Part shown: in pieces, positions 13,848 to 14,177 of the stretch
Layout of the letters: each line of letters starts with the position of its first letter
How positions within the stretch are numbered: position 1 is the stretch's first letter
Assembly: GCA_002334985.1 (NCBI GenBank)
Contig: DDBY01000101.1
Location: 521 to 14,697 of the forward strand
Direction of reading: 5' to 3'
Length of the DNA: 14,177 nt
Source of the DNA: Micavibrio sp. UBA2020
GTDB lineage: Bacteria; Pseudomonadota; Alphaproteobacteria; Micavibrionales; UBA2020
Notes under the pieces: model-generated
The model's database searches: none
Told to the model about the DNA's origin: nothing
What the model saw: the letters and a program-made list of their open reading frames with translations, nothing else
Translations under genes and position numbers: made by a program

Positions 13848-14177
13848 ATGTCCGCACTTTCCTACGCGCCATCCGGCGCAGCCCTGCGCTCCCGTCCCTT
13901 GCAATCCACTGCCGCCACCAAACGCGCGCCCTCTTTTGCGCCCGCGCCCGCCGGCTATACACAAACGATTGACCGCAGCGCCGTGCTGCGCGCAGCCGAA
14001 GCAGGCGATGTGCGCCAGCTACGCCGCCTGATAGCGGATGGCGGCGACATCAATGCCGCCGATGCGCAAGGCTGGACGCCGCTGATGCGCGCCGCCAAAA
14101 ACCACCACCTGAAAGCCGTGGCAGAGCTGATTACCGCGGGCGCCAGCCTGCAGGCGGAAACGCGCAACGGCTGGAAC
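13848..14177 (+). CDS. Ankyrin-repeat protein (N-terminal 110 residues, cut by window edge)
   Basis: Ankyrin repeats are helical-hairpin scaffolds for protein binding. After a basic, Pro/Ala-rich N-terminus without a signal peptide or membrane helix (1-42), a first repeat runs 43-74 (AVLRAAEAGDVRQLRRLIA then GGDINAAD). A second runs 75-107 (QGWTPLMRAAKNHHLKAVAE then LITAGASLQAETR), and a third begins with NGWN. The consensus TPLMRAA and AGA/GGDIN turns are clear. The ATG has a strong GAGGAGG site 7 nt upstream. The gene directly follows the SAM-II leader and its terminator, so its transcription is probably turned down when SAM is plentiful. The rest of the protein and any further genes of the transcript lie past the window edge. 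Confidence 0.92.
   Translation, partial: MSALSYAPSGAALRSRPLQSTAATKRAPSFAPAPAGYTQTIDRSAVLRAAEAGDVRQLRRLIADGGDINAADAQGWTPLMRAAKNHHLKAVAELITAGASLQAETRNGWN

Noticed and set aside
13768..14031. Plus-strand frame of 87 codons overlapping the ankyrin gene, including an ATG at 13828
   Set aside because: It runs out of frame with clear ankyrin repeats, and part of it lies in the riboswitch and terminator.

Overview
The window looks like ordinary chromosomal DNA from a GC-rich alphaproteobacterium. Three things point there: an ATP synthase operon that begins with atpH-atpA behind its own terminators (the split F1/F0 arrangement common in that class), a SAM-II type riboswitch (a class known mainly from Alphaproteobacteria), and AT-poor genes with TTG, GTG and ATG starts behind GGAG-like ribosome binding sites. 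The order or genus cannot be fixed from the sequence. I see no insertion sequence, phage gene, CRISPR array or integrase.

Layout. Positions 1-5761 are all on the minus strand. They hold the start of the F1 ATP synthase operon (atpH, then atpA cut by the window edge), two minus-strand terminators, an SCO1/SenC copper-chaperone-like protein with a long acidic linker, an HD-domain phosphohydrolase, a small exported protein of unknown function, a membrane-anchored bacterial PH-domain protein, and a tight pair of an exported peptide-methionine sulfoxide reductase (msrA) followed by a CsaA-like protein. From 5926 the direction switches to plus: two uncharacterised proteins (one soluble, one with three membrane segments), then an RNA-modification pair, rluA and rsmJ. 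A minus-strand tRNA-Arg(CCU) with a good promoter follows. Next, on the plus strand, come a membrane-anchored Sel1-like protein, a short-chain dehydrogenase, an exported protein that may be a degenerate serine-beta-lactamase-fold protein, and an Amt ammonium transporter. A minus-strand pterin-4a-carbinolamine dehydratase and a plus-strand HExxH zincin diverge from each other. The window ends in the first two repeats of an ankyrin-repeat protein.

Most of this is housekeeping: energy (ATP synthase, possibly cytochrome oxidase assembly through SCO1), ribosome and tRNA modification, nitrogen uptake and oxidative repair. The genes are mostly in short units of one to three and do not form one pathway.

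The most interesting part is the right edge. A consensus-like promoter (13690-13719) leads into an RNA that matches the SAM-II riboswitch pseudoknot (13727-13788). This is followed by an intrinsic terminator (13795-13827) whose left arm can alternatively pair with the 3' end of the riboswitch. The first gene after it encodes an ankyrin-repeat protein, not a methionine biosynthesis enzyme. This would be an unusual SAM-II target, controlled by a transcription on/off switch that can be read directly from the sequence.
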